Part shown: piece after piece, positions 1 to 10,407 of the stretch
Position numbering within the stretch: position 1 is the stretch's first letter
How the letters are laid out: each line of letters begins with the position of its first letter
Assembly (NCBI GenBank): GCA_002118135.1
Contig: BDIU01000036.1
Coordinates: forward strand, 186,001 to 250,000
Origin: Trebouxia sp. TZW2008
Taxonomy: Eukaryota; Chlorophyta; Trebouxiophyceae; Trebouxiales; Trebouxiaceae
Direction of reading: 5' to 3'
DNA: 64,000 nt
Notes under the pieces: model-generated
The model's input: only the letters and a program-made list of their open reading frames with translations
Told to the model about the DNA's origin: nothing
Databases searched by the model: none
Position numbers and translations under genes: made by a program

Positions 1-666
1 CCTGGCTGGCGTTCTGTTTATACACAAGCACCTGACCCGGCCGACTTGCCATCTGTCTTTTTGCAAGCACCTCATCTGGCTGACTTGCCTGGCTGACATG
101 CCTGACCATGGCGGGCGGCCAAATAGTCTTGAAGTTAGCCTGCACAGGCCAATCTGTGCCTTTCAAGTCAATTGCAAAGTCAACACATGCCAAAACATGT
201 TTGTGCATGAAAGATGTGCTGCTGTGAGCGCCTGCCTATGCATAGCATATGCAGGTGAAGCATAGTGTGTTTGATAGCTGGTGCTGCTATGCAGGCTGAC
301 CAGCATCTCTTTAGGGCAAGGGCAGGGCCCCAAGGCTGCAGCCATGATCCAAGAGGGCCTAGCCAAGGGCAACTGGGTACTCTTGCAGGTCAGTGTAATA
401 GTGTGACAGCTGAAGATGTGCAACTACCTTTGGCACTACAGCTGCATGCAGCATAAGGCTGTCTAGTTCAGTCTGCAATCTCCTTGCAAGATACAAGTCT
501 GCATGCATGTCTTCAGGTGGTCAAGGGCCACACACTCCCAGCACGTATTGCAGTACATGTGACGATCAATAAGTTGCGTTAGAATCAATTTTATGAAAGT
601 TGATCACGTCATGCGGATTGTTGTGTCTTGAGTTGGTGATGCCAAACATGATGTGTGATGGTGCAG
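1..666. other. No gene recognised; intron upstream of dynein exon
   Basis: I see no conserved coding segment here. The first 110 bases contain imperfect direct repeats built on a gcacctgac / ggcygacttgcc unit. The stretch ends in a usable acceptor (gatggtgcag) directly before the first dynein exon, so it is most simply intron sequence of the dynein gene whose earlier exons lie left of the window. Confidence 0.5.
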
Positions 667-3600
667 AACTGCCACCTGGCGCCCAGCTGGATGCCAGTGC
701 TGGACAAGATGTGTGAGGAGATAGACCCTGCCACCGCTCCTGAGGACTTCAGGCTGTGGATCACTTCCTACCCCTCCCCCAAGTTCCCAGTCAACATCCT
801 GCAGAATGGAGTCAAGATGACCAATGAGCCTCCTCAGGTACGCCACCAAATCCAAACCAACTTCACCAAGCTCAAAGCTGCGTGCGCTGTTCTCTGTGCA
901 CCAAGCTTGTTGTGTCCATAGCTGCCATCTCGCAGCGTCTTGCATCAACAACAATCAGCGCTATTGCCATCATTTTTTCTGTTCATGGCAATGCAATGAC
1001 ATCTCGCTCTCAGGATGCTTCTTGGGAAAGAGGTTTCATCATACTGCCTAACAGTACACGCTTTCTTTTCCCTTGTCTCGTCCGTGTCTCCTTTGCTTCT
1101 AACAAGCGGCATCATGTGGCATGTGGGCTGACTGGTTTTGTGCGTCTTGCAGGGCATCAGGGGCAACATGCGGCGCAGCTACATGCAGGAGCCCCTGTCA
1201 GACTTAGAGTTCTTTGAGGGCAGCCGTCAGCCCGTGGCCTTCAAGAACCTGCTGCTGGGCATGGCCTTCTTCCATGCTCTTGTGCAGGAGCGTCGCAAGT
1301 TTGGCCCCCTGGGCTGGAACATTCCGTACGGCTTTGATGACGGGGACCAGCGCATCAGCATGCGCCAGCTCAGAATGTTCCTGGATGAAAATGAAGAGGT
1401 CTGCGCCTTGTCGAAGTCTTATTTGTTGTGCTGTGCAAATGCTTTGGCTACTCACATGTGTGTTGCTGGTCCCAGGCTCTTCATGCAAATTTGTGGAACA
1501 CATTGTGAGCAGCTGTCTGTCCTCATTGTATCTGCATGTGAGTGTATTTCACATGCTTGACGCATCAGTGAGACCTGACAGTAGGTACTTACAGCCTGCT
1601 GTTCAGCTACGCTGCCAGCAAAGCAAGTTGCATGGCCCCACTGCACTGCAAACAGCCAAGCAACACGTCCCTTTAATACATGTATGATTAGGCCAGTGCC
1701 ACTTCATTCCACAACGCATTGTAAATAGCCAAATGATTGTTTCAGTGATATGTGTACTGTTTGTCCAGGTGCCGTTTGCCGCCATACGGTACACAACAGG
1801 GGAGTGCAACTATGGCGGGCGGGTGACTGATGACAAGGACCGGCTGCTGCTGAACACACTGCTAGAGAAGTGCTGCTGCCAGGAGCTGGTCAGCATTCCC
1901 CGCCACAAGCTGTCCCCCTCAGGCCTTTACTACCCCCCTGACCAGGGTACCCACCAAGACTACCTCAAGTCAGCCTCCCACCTTTCGGTCATATTATGCT
2001 TTGCTGTTCAACTGTGAGGTGTCAACACGCTGCATGTGGGTGCATATGATTATGGCATGTACACGTACAGCCGCCCAGTTAGTCATGCTGCAATGTACTG
2101 AGCCTGGCGTTTGCTAAAGCTATGCATGTCTTGCTTCAGCAGGGCGTTCTAGTACAGGTGACATGACCTATGTACAGCAGAGGCATTTTTCTCGTAGCTA
2201 CATCACAGCAGTGCGCTGCTTGACACAGGTGCTGCTCTCATGATGGCAGGGCCTAATTACAGAGCATCATCCCAGCGTTGCAACTGTAGGTACATTGACA
2301 GTCTGCCCATCACAGCCTCCCCAGAAGCCTTTGGGCTGCACCAGAATGCTGACATCACCAGGGACCAGAACGGCACAGCCCTCATGTTCCAATCCTTGGC
2401 CTCAACAAGTGGTGGGGGGTCAGGTGGGGGCCCAGGAGGGGGTGCCTCAGAGGCCCTAGTGGCAGGGCTAGTCAGGGAATGCCTTCTGGCCTTGCCCCCT
2501 GCCTTTGACCTGGAGGCTGTGCAGCGCAAGTTCCCAGTGCTGTATGAGGAGAGCATGAACACAGTGCTGGTCCAGGAGATGACCAGATTCAACAAGCTGA
2601 CTGGGGTCATCAGGGACTCCCTGCAAAGCATACACCTCGCACTGCAGGTGAGCTATGGGCTTTGACTCGCTATTTGAGCACAGAAGCACATGTCCTAATG
2701 GTCGGTCAGGCATGTTGGGGGTCCACTGCACGTGTGAATTTTGAGCAATCACCACATCAGACAATACAGGCTGATGGTCGGCTCAATACTGAGCACAATG
2801 CTATGCAAAGCCTTCTTGTACCCCCAGCTCCGTCACTAGCCAACACCATATGTGGTCACATTGGGGCTGACACTGCATTGCTGCTGACAGGGGTTGGTAG
2901 TGATGAGTGGAGAGCTGGAGGCAGCATACCGAAGCATCAGCATGGCCAAGGTACCAGACCTGTGGGCGCGTGTGTCCTACCCCTCCCTCAAGCCCCTGCC
3001 CTCCTACCTGGAGGACCTGTACGCCCGCCTTGCCATGCTCCAGGTGCAAATTTTTGCCCCTTCACTCTATCTGCCTGTTGTATCCATTAAGTCAACATGA
3101 CTTGACATACTAATGCTTACATGTGTCAAGTCAAGTAGCCATCACCTTCCCAATGTTATGCACTGGTGGAAGTACGTGCATCTTGTGTTGAGCTACCTCT
3201 TGGCTTGTGAAGGGGGGAACAGCAAGCATTGCATGTGCAAAGCTGATATTGGTCTGTCAGCAGTTTGGAAAATCTGCAGCAGCAATGCATCCCTGTTCTT
3301 GACAGCAGGTCTGACTGCTCTTTTTGTGCGTTTGCAGAGCTGGTATGAGAATGGCCCCCCAGCCATTTTCTGGCTATCTGGCTTCTTCTTTGTGCAATCG
3401 TTTTTGACAGCTGGTCTTCAAAATTATGCCAGAAAGCACGGCATCCCCATTGACATGGTTGAGTATGACTACGAGACCTTGGGCATGGACCACAAGATGT
3501 ACAACAGAGCGCCAGAGCAGGGAGTGTATGTGCACGGCCTATACCTAGAAGGATGCAGATGGGACCCTCTAGAGAAGCAGCTTGCAGAGTCGTTACCAAA

Positions 3601-3832
3601 AGTCTTGTTCAGTCCTGCGCCATGCCTGTGGTTGAGGCCAAAGAGAGTAGACAAGCTGTGTCAATTCCCACATTACAGCTGTCCACTGTACAGAACAGTT
3701 GAGCGCAAGGGTGTGCTTGCCACCACAGGGCACTCAACAAATTTCGTCATGTTTGTCAAGTTGCCAACTAGCCAGCCTGCAAGTCACTGGACAATGCGTG
3801 GTGTGGCTATGTTGACTTCTTTGTCTGATTAG
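667..3832 (+). CDS. Axonemal inner-arm dynein heavy chain, C-terminal exons (5' truncated by window)
   Basis: C-terminal part of a dynein heavy chain, the microtubule motor ATPase of ciliary and flagellar arms. Six exons keep phase: 667-837, 1153-1398, 1769-1968, 2290-2647, 2891-3043 and 3338-3832. They carry family landmarks in order: [63 protein letters not shown], the LWISGFFF-like [38 protein letters not shown] and the terminal [12 protein letters not shown]...[10 protein letters not shown] segment. These cover the end of AAA6 and the Dynein_C domain. The terminal domain and the GHSTNF...LPT layout match axonemal, probably single-headed inner-arm, chains rather than cytoplasmic dynein. 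A Gly-rich insert ([11 protein letters not shown]) lies in exon 4. The motor's AAA1-5 and stalk lie outside the window. The exact isoform is not assignable by eye. Confidence 0.96.
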
Positions 3833-4172
3833 TAATCATGTGTTTTCTAATAGAATGTAGTTTAGATTGCAGCTGTCAAATGTTTACTGTAGACTAAGTG
3901 TTAGAGTCATGCACCACATTTCATTGGAACCTGTGTGAAAATACATCTGCACAAAGCTTGCATGATTGCAGGCTGTAAATGGCATTGCACCTTGTCAGCC
4001 TGGCTTGCTGCCCGTGCAAGTCTACATCCTGCTGCAGACAGCTTGCAGCTGCTACTTGTTTCAGTGCTGACAGCTTGCAGCTGTCTCAATCATCACTGCG
4101 CAACCTGACGGCACTGAAATGCAATTACAATTGTGCCTGAACCAGCTGCCAAACCCAAAACCTATATCTACC
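3833..4172. other. Tail-to-tail 3' region of dynein and PIG-O
   Basis: There is no coding signal. A TGTAA motif at 3974-3978 (+) is a candidate green-algal poly(A) signal for the dynein gene. Its counterpart ttaca at 4125-4129 reads TGTAA on the minus strand, 44 bases past the PIG-O stop. The two genes therefore appear to terminate convergently here. Confidence 0.5.
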
Positions 4173-7100
4173 CTACACGAAGTGTGCCAATGCAAAATAG
4201 CAGGCAACTAAATCAACAACAATTAAAAAGCAAATTTCAAACAGGAACTTTGGTGCAAACAGCGCCCAGACCATCAAGTGTCTTCGTTGCAGAGCAGCAC
4301 TGCAGGTTGCCACCCAAGCATTGAGCATACGTCCAAACAGGAATGTAAGGCAAGCCTGCCTGCTTGACTGCTGCTGAATTGAAGCTCGAGTCATCAGCAC
4401 GCATGTCATCAAAATGTGGGCTCCAAATGTGTTCAGCGCCAACAGCAAACCAGATGCATACCAGTTAAAGTCAGCTATACCAACGAAACCTGCAGACAGG
4501 CAGTGATCTCAGGCAAGTCCACAAGTGAGTTGATAACAGGTGCATCATGCAAAGATCAACTGCAACATGCATTGCTGCATATGGGCAGTGCTACAACTTC
4601 AAGCCACAGCACCAGCATCTTGCAAGCAGCACGCAAGGTGTAAGTAGACTTGCCTGCAGCGTATTGGAGCCCAGCAAACTCACAGAAGTGACCTGTGCCA
4701 AAGAACAGCTGCATGCTAAGCAGAGTCCACATGACACCCTCATCCCAGCCAAGCCATCCTTGTGTCATGCTGACCTTTTGCCCTTGTATGGCCTGTTTGC
4801 TGGAAGATTCACCAATGATGCAGTTGCTGAGCAGACTGAACAGCTTTGAGACACATATGCACTCCAGCAGACCCAGGGCAGCAGCTGCAGCATGTTCTGG
4901 CCCTAAAACTAGCAGTACTAGTGCAGCTAAAGCAGCTGCTGAAGTAAAGCTCAACCGAGATTTTATACGTGAATGTGCTGCAGCTTTTGTTGCCTCCACA
5001 CTTTGTGATCCTGTGCTAAAGATAGGAACACCTAGGATCATTGCAGAACTGCTCATAAGAAATATAAGACGAGGCAGTAACAGCTTCAAAGGCTGTCTGC
5101 CAAGCATCAGAACAGCACTCATACTGTGGTAAGCGTTCTGCACTATACTGACAACAGGCGCATTGCTGTCAGCAGGCAGCAACCAGTTTAGTTGAGAGGA
5201 CAAGGGCTCATCTCCAAGCTCCTGATGGAGAACTATCCAATATGCGGCTAGTGACATATATGCAGCCCATACTAATCTATTGGACACATATGAAGCTGTT
5301 GACATCCTGCCAGTGAGCAAGGGTGTTACACGCAGCAAGCAGCAGGGAAACAGCACACAAGGCAGAAGGGGGACAACAAGCTGCATGTCTGGCAGAATAT
5401 GCCACCAGGTGGACATAAAGCCAGGCCAAAGCTGCGCTGTTACTTCAAAAAGCTGAGCAGCAAAAGACACCTGTGACAATGATGAAGTAGATTCTGTAGC
5501 ATGCACTGCAGTAGCCCCTGCTGTTTTGTGCATTGCGTCATGTCCTGTGCGCACAACCAGTCCAATTGAGGCAAGCACAGCATTGCAAAGCAGCAACCCT
5601 AGTCCCCAGAACAGAGCATGCCAGCACTTTGCATTCCAGCCCGATTGTGTCACCCCAAGATGTGCCTTCTTTGCAGATGTTTGCTGCTTGGGAGCACCTC
5701 CATCAGCATTTGTAGCGTGAGGCATGCTTGGATGTTCATTTGCAGCTGTTGGAGCGCTACAGCTGTCATCCTGACAAATCAATGCAGAAGTCATCCTGTC
5801 AGCCTTGTCAGGTCTTTGCATTGACAGCCTGTTTGGTGACAGGGCAGGACTGATTTGGTCAGAGGCATGAGCATGAGCTTCAATGATGACAGCGTTGCTG
5901 GGGGGTTGCATGAGGGCAGCCAGGGTGGTGTGCACCAGCAGCACTGCCAGGCTGGCGACCAGGAAGCACACCATCTGGCCCTCACTCAGTATGAAGCTGG
6001 TTGAGAACAGACCAGCTGCATACAACAGCAGCAGCAGCAACAGCGCTCCACATGGCAGAATCCACTGCCACTGCTGGCTTTGGGATTGCGTTGCGGTGGT
6101 GTGGCTTTCTTTAGGCAGGCTGTGCCAGACTGTGTAAGCTTGTAGCAGCAAGCAGGCTGTGAAGAGGAGCAGGCCAAGGAGCATAAGAGGCATGTTGAAC
6201 TGGGTCCATTGATCCCGGGCTAGCTGCGCAGCTCCTGTCAGAAAGCTTTTGTACCTGAATGGCAACCACATCACATTTGTGCATTCCTGATAAAGGCTCT
6301 GGTATGCATCAATGCAGTCAAGCTGCAGTGTATGGAATCTGGCTGCACAGGGCCGACAGCACAGCATGCTGCACGGAGAGAACATGGCGCACGATTAGCA
6401 GATGCCCAATGGTCAGTCTATTGAGTGCATCAGCACATGTGCTTGCCTGTGCATGCGCACGTCCTGGCAGGCACTGCTGCATGTGCTGTTTGGCCAATGC
6501 AAAGCATGACATATTGCACCTCTCCTGTGTTGTGGTCTCATTGTGGTGATCTGATGCATTGGCAGCCGCTTGGTACAGCTTGTTGAGCCGTTGCAGGTGT
6601 GCTTGGGGCAAATGAGCTCGCCTGTCTGCTGCATAAGCATTCAGGTAGGTGTGCACCTGCAGACAGCATACAATAATCTCTCAATATAACAACTGCATTG
6701 GTTACCAAGAAAAATGTCCTTACATCGGACTGTCCTTACTCAGAAGTACTACTGTAGTCAGAATGCAGTGCTTGGTTCCCAGTGCATTTTCCTTACATCA
6801 AGAATGTCCTTATATCAAGAGATTACTGTAGCTCTGTATATTTCTGCAGGGGCATTGCTGCTTGCTGCTGGTGCTTGTTATATCTGCTTTATTTGCCTTT
6901 TTTCATCGTAGTCAGTGTTGGTGAGTACACAGACTACGATCGAGCAACGCGTCAGCGTTCCATTGCAAACTTTGACCAAACAGTCCACAGTTCATGCCAT
7001 TGTGCTTTTGATGCAGCGAGCGTCATGATAGCAACATTGCAACATGGGATGTATGCATGGGCATGCTTCAGTCATTCATTCATGGTTGCACACATGATAA

Positions 7101-10081
7101 GCAAGTTGCAGTAACTCTCTCTTTGTAAGGACACTCGATGTATTGACATTCTTGATGTAAGGACGATGCAATTGGGAACCAAGCACTGTGTCTTGACTGC
7201 AATGGCACCTCCGAGTACGGACAATTTGGTATAAAGACAAAACTTTTCAGTAATCACAGCAGTCATTATAAAGAGGACTTTCTGTACCTGAGCAGCATTG
7301 CTGCGAAGGGCCTCAACATATGTCTCTTGGCCTGTTTCTGTTTTGTTTGCCCTTGAAGTTCCACCTGATTTGTGGTTGCGAAGGCTGTGAGCCACAGCCC
7401 ACAGCTCCTCTGAGACCTGGCCAACATTGCCAAATGGAAGAGGAACCCCCATCAGGGCAGCAACTGTAGGGGCAAAGTTTATCTGAGGCATGCTGCTGCT
7501 ATGTGCATAGCTGGTCTGCATACTGTCTTCAGAAGCTGAAGATGCACAGCTATTTGATGCATTTCTGCATGGCACAACAGGTCGTCAGTGACACCTCGGA
7601 CAAAGAAGCTCTTCACTGTGCAGACTGTCAGTGATGCTGCGCACAAGGCATCAGAGCAATATATATGCCTTAGCAAAAGGACCTCAAACACACCACACGC
7701 AAAGATGCTCATGCATTTGCTTGTCACACTCATTGTTTCTGGCTGTCGCAAGCTACAGCGCACGCGAATCCCTGCTGTGTTGACTCTGATGACCCTGCAC
7801 ATCTGTCAGTGAGACAAGACCACATCTGTCTATCAATTGTGCGTCATTGTGTGGTGCATGCCAGCAAGCACAGCTGTCAAGGTACTTGCCTGATGGCATG
7901 AAAGGCCCCGGCGTGAAGGGCCAGCAAAGCAGAGTCTGTCTCTTCAGGGGCCCCACCCCCATGGTCTCCCGTGTGGGTCTGCCCATGATCCCCGAACACC
8001 ATCAGCAGAGTGTGCTCATGCGGCTGCCCAGGCCCCGCCATGCTGACCAGCATTTCCACAACCTGTGACGCAGTCATCTAGTTTTTCTTGATGAAATGAC
8101 TGCATTTGGTATCTTCAGGCGCCCCGCCTCCATGTGTCCCCGTGTGGGTCTGCCCATGATCCCCAAGAACCATTACCAGAGTGTGCTCATGGGGCTGCCC
8201 AGGCCCTGCCATACTGACTAGCATCTCAACAACCTGTAACACACATTGTCATGCTGCAAGTGACGCGCAACAATGTCAAGACGTCTCTCAAGGTATGTGC
8301 ACTGATCTACCATGAGACACTGAACATGTATGTGATCAATGCTGGTCTAAGCTGCATCTCATTGGAATGCAGTGTGTGCTCTGACATGTTGTATTTTGTG
8401 AAAGGGGAAAGACTCATTTCATGCCCTGCACCGACTGCAAACAATCATGGAACATCAGCAAAGCTGAAGAGGTAAAGATAGACATGCCTCACACAGCAGG
8501 CAATCGCAAGATGTGTAATAACAACAATTAATAAAGTCATGACAATAATTATTACACATTCCAGCCCCTCTGCTATGTGTGTGTGGCCCAAGTCCCGTCT
8601 CGCCAGGCAGGCTTGTTTTGAGTGTCTTTGTAGAGACTTCTGATACAGAACTTTTGAAAGTCAGGCAAAACAATGTCATTCCAGATCTTCCCAGGCCAAC
8701 CTGGAGGTTTTGCACCTTTGACCTGACCAAACAACATGACCTTGGGCAGTCTAGTGATGTGTGCGATGCAACATATGAGCCCACACCTGACCTGGGCCAC
8801 ATGCTCATTCATCTGGTGCAGCTTGGCTGCCATGTGGGGGCTGTGTATGTCATAAGTGTGACCCACATGGTCCACACCCAGGTAATGACCAATCATCAGA
8901 TCCCACTCTGCCAGCAGCTCGATACTTGGCACCAGATGCTGCAACAGTGCGAAGGCACAGCCTGTTGCTATATATGCTAATCTATTAATTTCAGTGCTGT
9001 AGCAGCTCAATGTTGCGCTTCCTGCTGAACACTTGAAAGGGTGTGACAACAGGAAAAGCAGTTTTGAATGCTGTACCAGGCATATTGATGAAGCAACCGC
9101 GTTAAGTCTGACCACGTGAAGCCTGACCACGAGGGCAATGCATGAGACATTGCAAGAGCAGCTATGTGAGCTGTGAGCTGAAAAGCTTTACAAAAGATCA
9201 ACCGACCTGCCACACTCCGTCATCAACTGTGTGCAGGTCCATCACATTGAATGAGGAATACGGTATAGCTTTCTGGAACTGGTTTGGAAACAGCTGCATC
9301 CATGTGTCATCGCCCACAAAGCTCTACACAGACATGACAGCTTCAAGAATGTGGCAGCACCATTTCTGGATGCTACATATCGTGCTGTTGCTCTTACAAG
9401 CTGCTTTCCATTGTTGCGCAGCTGGTCTATGAGGTTGTCCTCAGTCACTGCTGCTGCAGTAAAGCTGTTTCCAATGTCCATAAAGGTGGGTAGACCTCCC
9501 TGTGCATCAACATGATGTCAGTTTAGTGAAATTGAAGTCTTGATGAAGCAATGCATCACGGCATAGCAGAAATGGCATGTGGGAATGTCATCACTGCATG
9601 ATATCGAGGCCCACCGTCATCAGTCCTTTGAGTCTTTGCATTGTGGTTGTTGGGGGGTCAGCCACAAACTTGGTCAGCAGTGCTGAAGATCCCTGCTTTT
9701 CCAAGTGCTGTCAGCAAGACAAGCAGCAGGCATAGCATACAATACAAGTCTAGTGCTTACAGCTGCCCTGGCGATGTCCAGCAGGATGGGCATCGCTGCA
9801 GAACGCTCAGCTGCATCTCCAGTCACGAAGTCCCATCGTAAAGCATCTATGATCATCCATACAACCTTACGCACCGGCCGCTCAAACTCGCACTCACTGT
9901 TTGGAAGGGTGCTATCGAAAATATTTCTATCGTGCAACTCGACACGAGTCAGCAGGAAACCAGCAGCAAAGATGCTCAACGAAAAAATGTGGAGTGCCAT
10001 GAATATCAGGGCCAGTCGCCACAGTGGCCAAGCCGCAAAGGCTTGCAACGTTTTGGCGGGCCAACTTGATCTTGCCGACAT
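4173..10081 (-). CDS. PIGO: GPI ethanolamine phosphate transferase 3 (PIG-O)
   Basis: ER multispanning enzyme that adds ethanolamine phosphate to the third mannose of the GPI anchor. Predicted exons (5' to 3'):
10081-9761, 9692-9615, 9499-9398, 9323-9207, 8938-8792, 8062-7890, 7564-7288, 6656-6520, 6254-4654 and 4489-4173.
Phases close throughout and give about 1089 aa, the usual family size. Exon 1 has the N-terminal membrane anchor and the alkaline-phosphatase-type motif [11 protein letters not shown]. Then come [48 protein letters not shown] and the metal-binding [15 protein letters not shown]. The long penultimate exon is a poly-transmembrane region with [16 protein letters not shown] at its start. 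The last exon carries [11 protein letters not shown] and [17 protein letters not shown]. Two introns must use GC donors (after 7890 and after 4654), because any GT choice breaks the frame. A partial duplicate of the GDHG exon lies upstream. The promoter region is shared with CENP-C. Confidence 0.95.
6669..6830. repeat. MITE-like element, copy 1 (PIG-O intron)
   Basis: Inverted termini TACAATAATCTCT...(start) and ...AGAGATTACTGTA (end), TA at both ends, about 162 bp. It contains the family words ccttacatcaagaatgtcc and gcagtgcttggttccca. It lies in a PIG-O intron, only 12 bases from the acceptor at 6657. Confidence 0.75.
7109..7287. repeat. MITE-like element, copy 2 (inverted, PIG-O intron)
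   Basis: Same family as the element at 6669-6830 but in opposite orientation (cattcttgatgtaaggac, tgggaaccaagcactg). Its right terminus, TACAGAAAGTCC on the minus strand, supplies the bases of the PIG-O 5' splice site (CAG|GTACAG at 7288/7287). The 630-bp intron is thus bounded by two copies facing each other. Confidence 0.7.
8078..8233 (-). pseudogene. Partial tandem duplicate of the PIG-O GDHG exon (poison-type exon)
   Basis: About 115 bases repeat the 5' part of the PIG-O exon 8062-7890, including a good acceptor (gtgttacag). The translation follows [17 protein letters not shown] and GDHGQTHTG. It differs at the metal-binding segment (TGTHGGG instead of TGDHGGG), diverges after the GAAGA and meets an in-frame TAG at 8078-8080. 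No good donor precedes the stop, so inclusion would truncate the enzyme. Confidence 0.75.
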
Positions 10082-10407
10082 GACCGAGCGTCGCTACGCG
10101 CGCTGCATTGCATCAGAAAGCACGCGAGACCGCTGATGGCCAGCGCACATCAGCTTGCCGGCATCAAACCTGAGCATGTCTCAGCGAGGCAGTCGATATG
10201 AGGACGTCTGTGACCTAATTCCGAGAGTCACTGAGCTGTTGACACTCGATTTGAACTTCTGCAACACTCTGACTTTGCTTGCTGATCGCCGTTGTGGAGC
10301 TGCGTAAGGTCGGGTTGAACGAGCGACTTGGCCGCATACGACGCAGCTGTGCTGCAGCAATGCTTACCGTCAGCATCTTGCTCTGATCCTAGTGCTGCTT
10401 TTTGAGG
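10082..10407. promoter_or_regulatory. Head-to-head intergenic region PIG-O / CENP-C
   Basis: The 326 bases between the two divergent start codons must hold both 5' ends. I see no TATA box and no coding segment. It is somewhat richer in CG dinucleotides than the flanking introns. Confidence 0.45.

Noticed and set aside
4556..6385. Reading the 609-codon minus ORF as a stand-alone single-exon gene
   Set aside because: Its first about 44 codons are intron; the exon begins at 6254 and joins the upstream PIG-O exons in phase.
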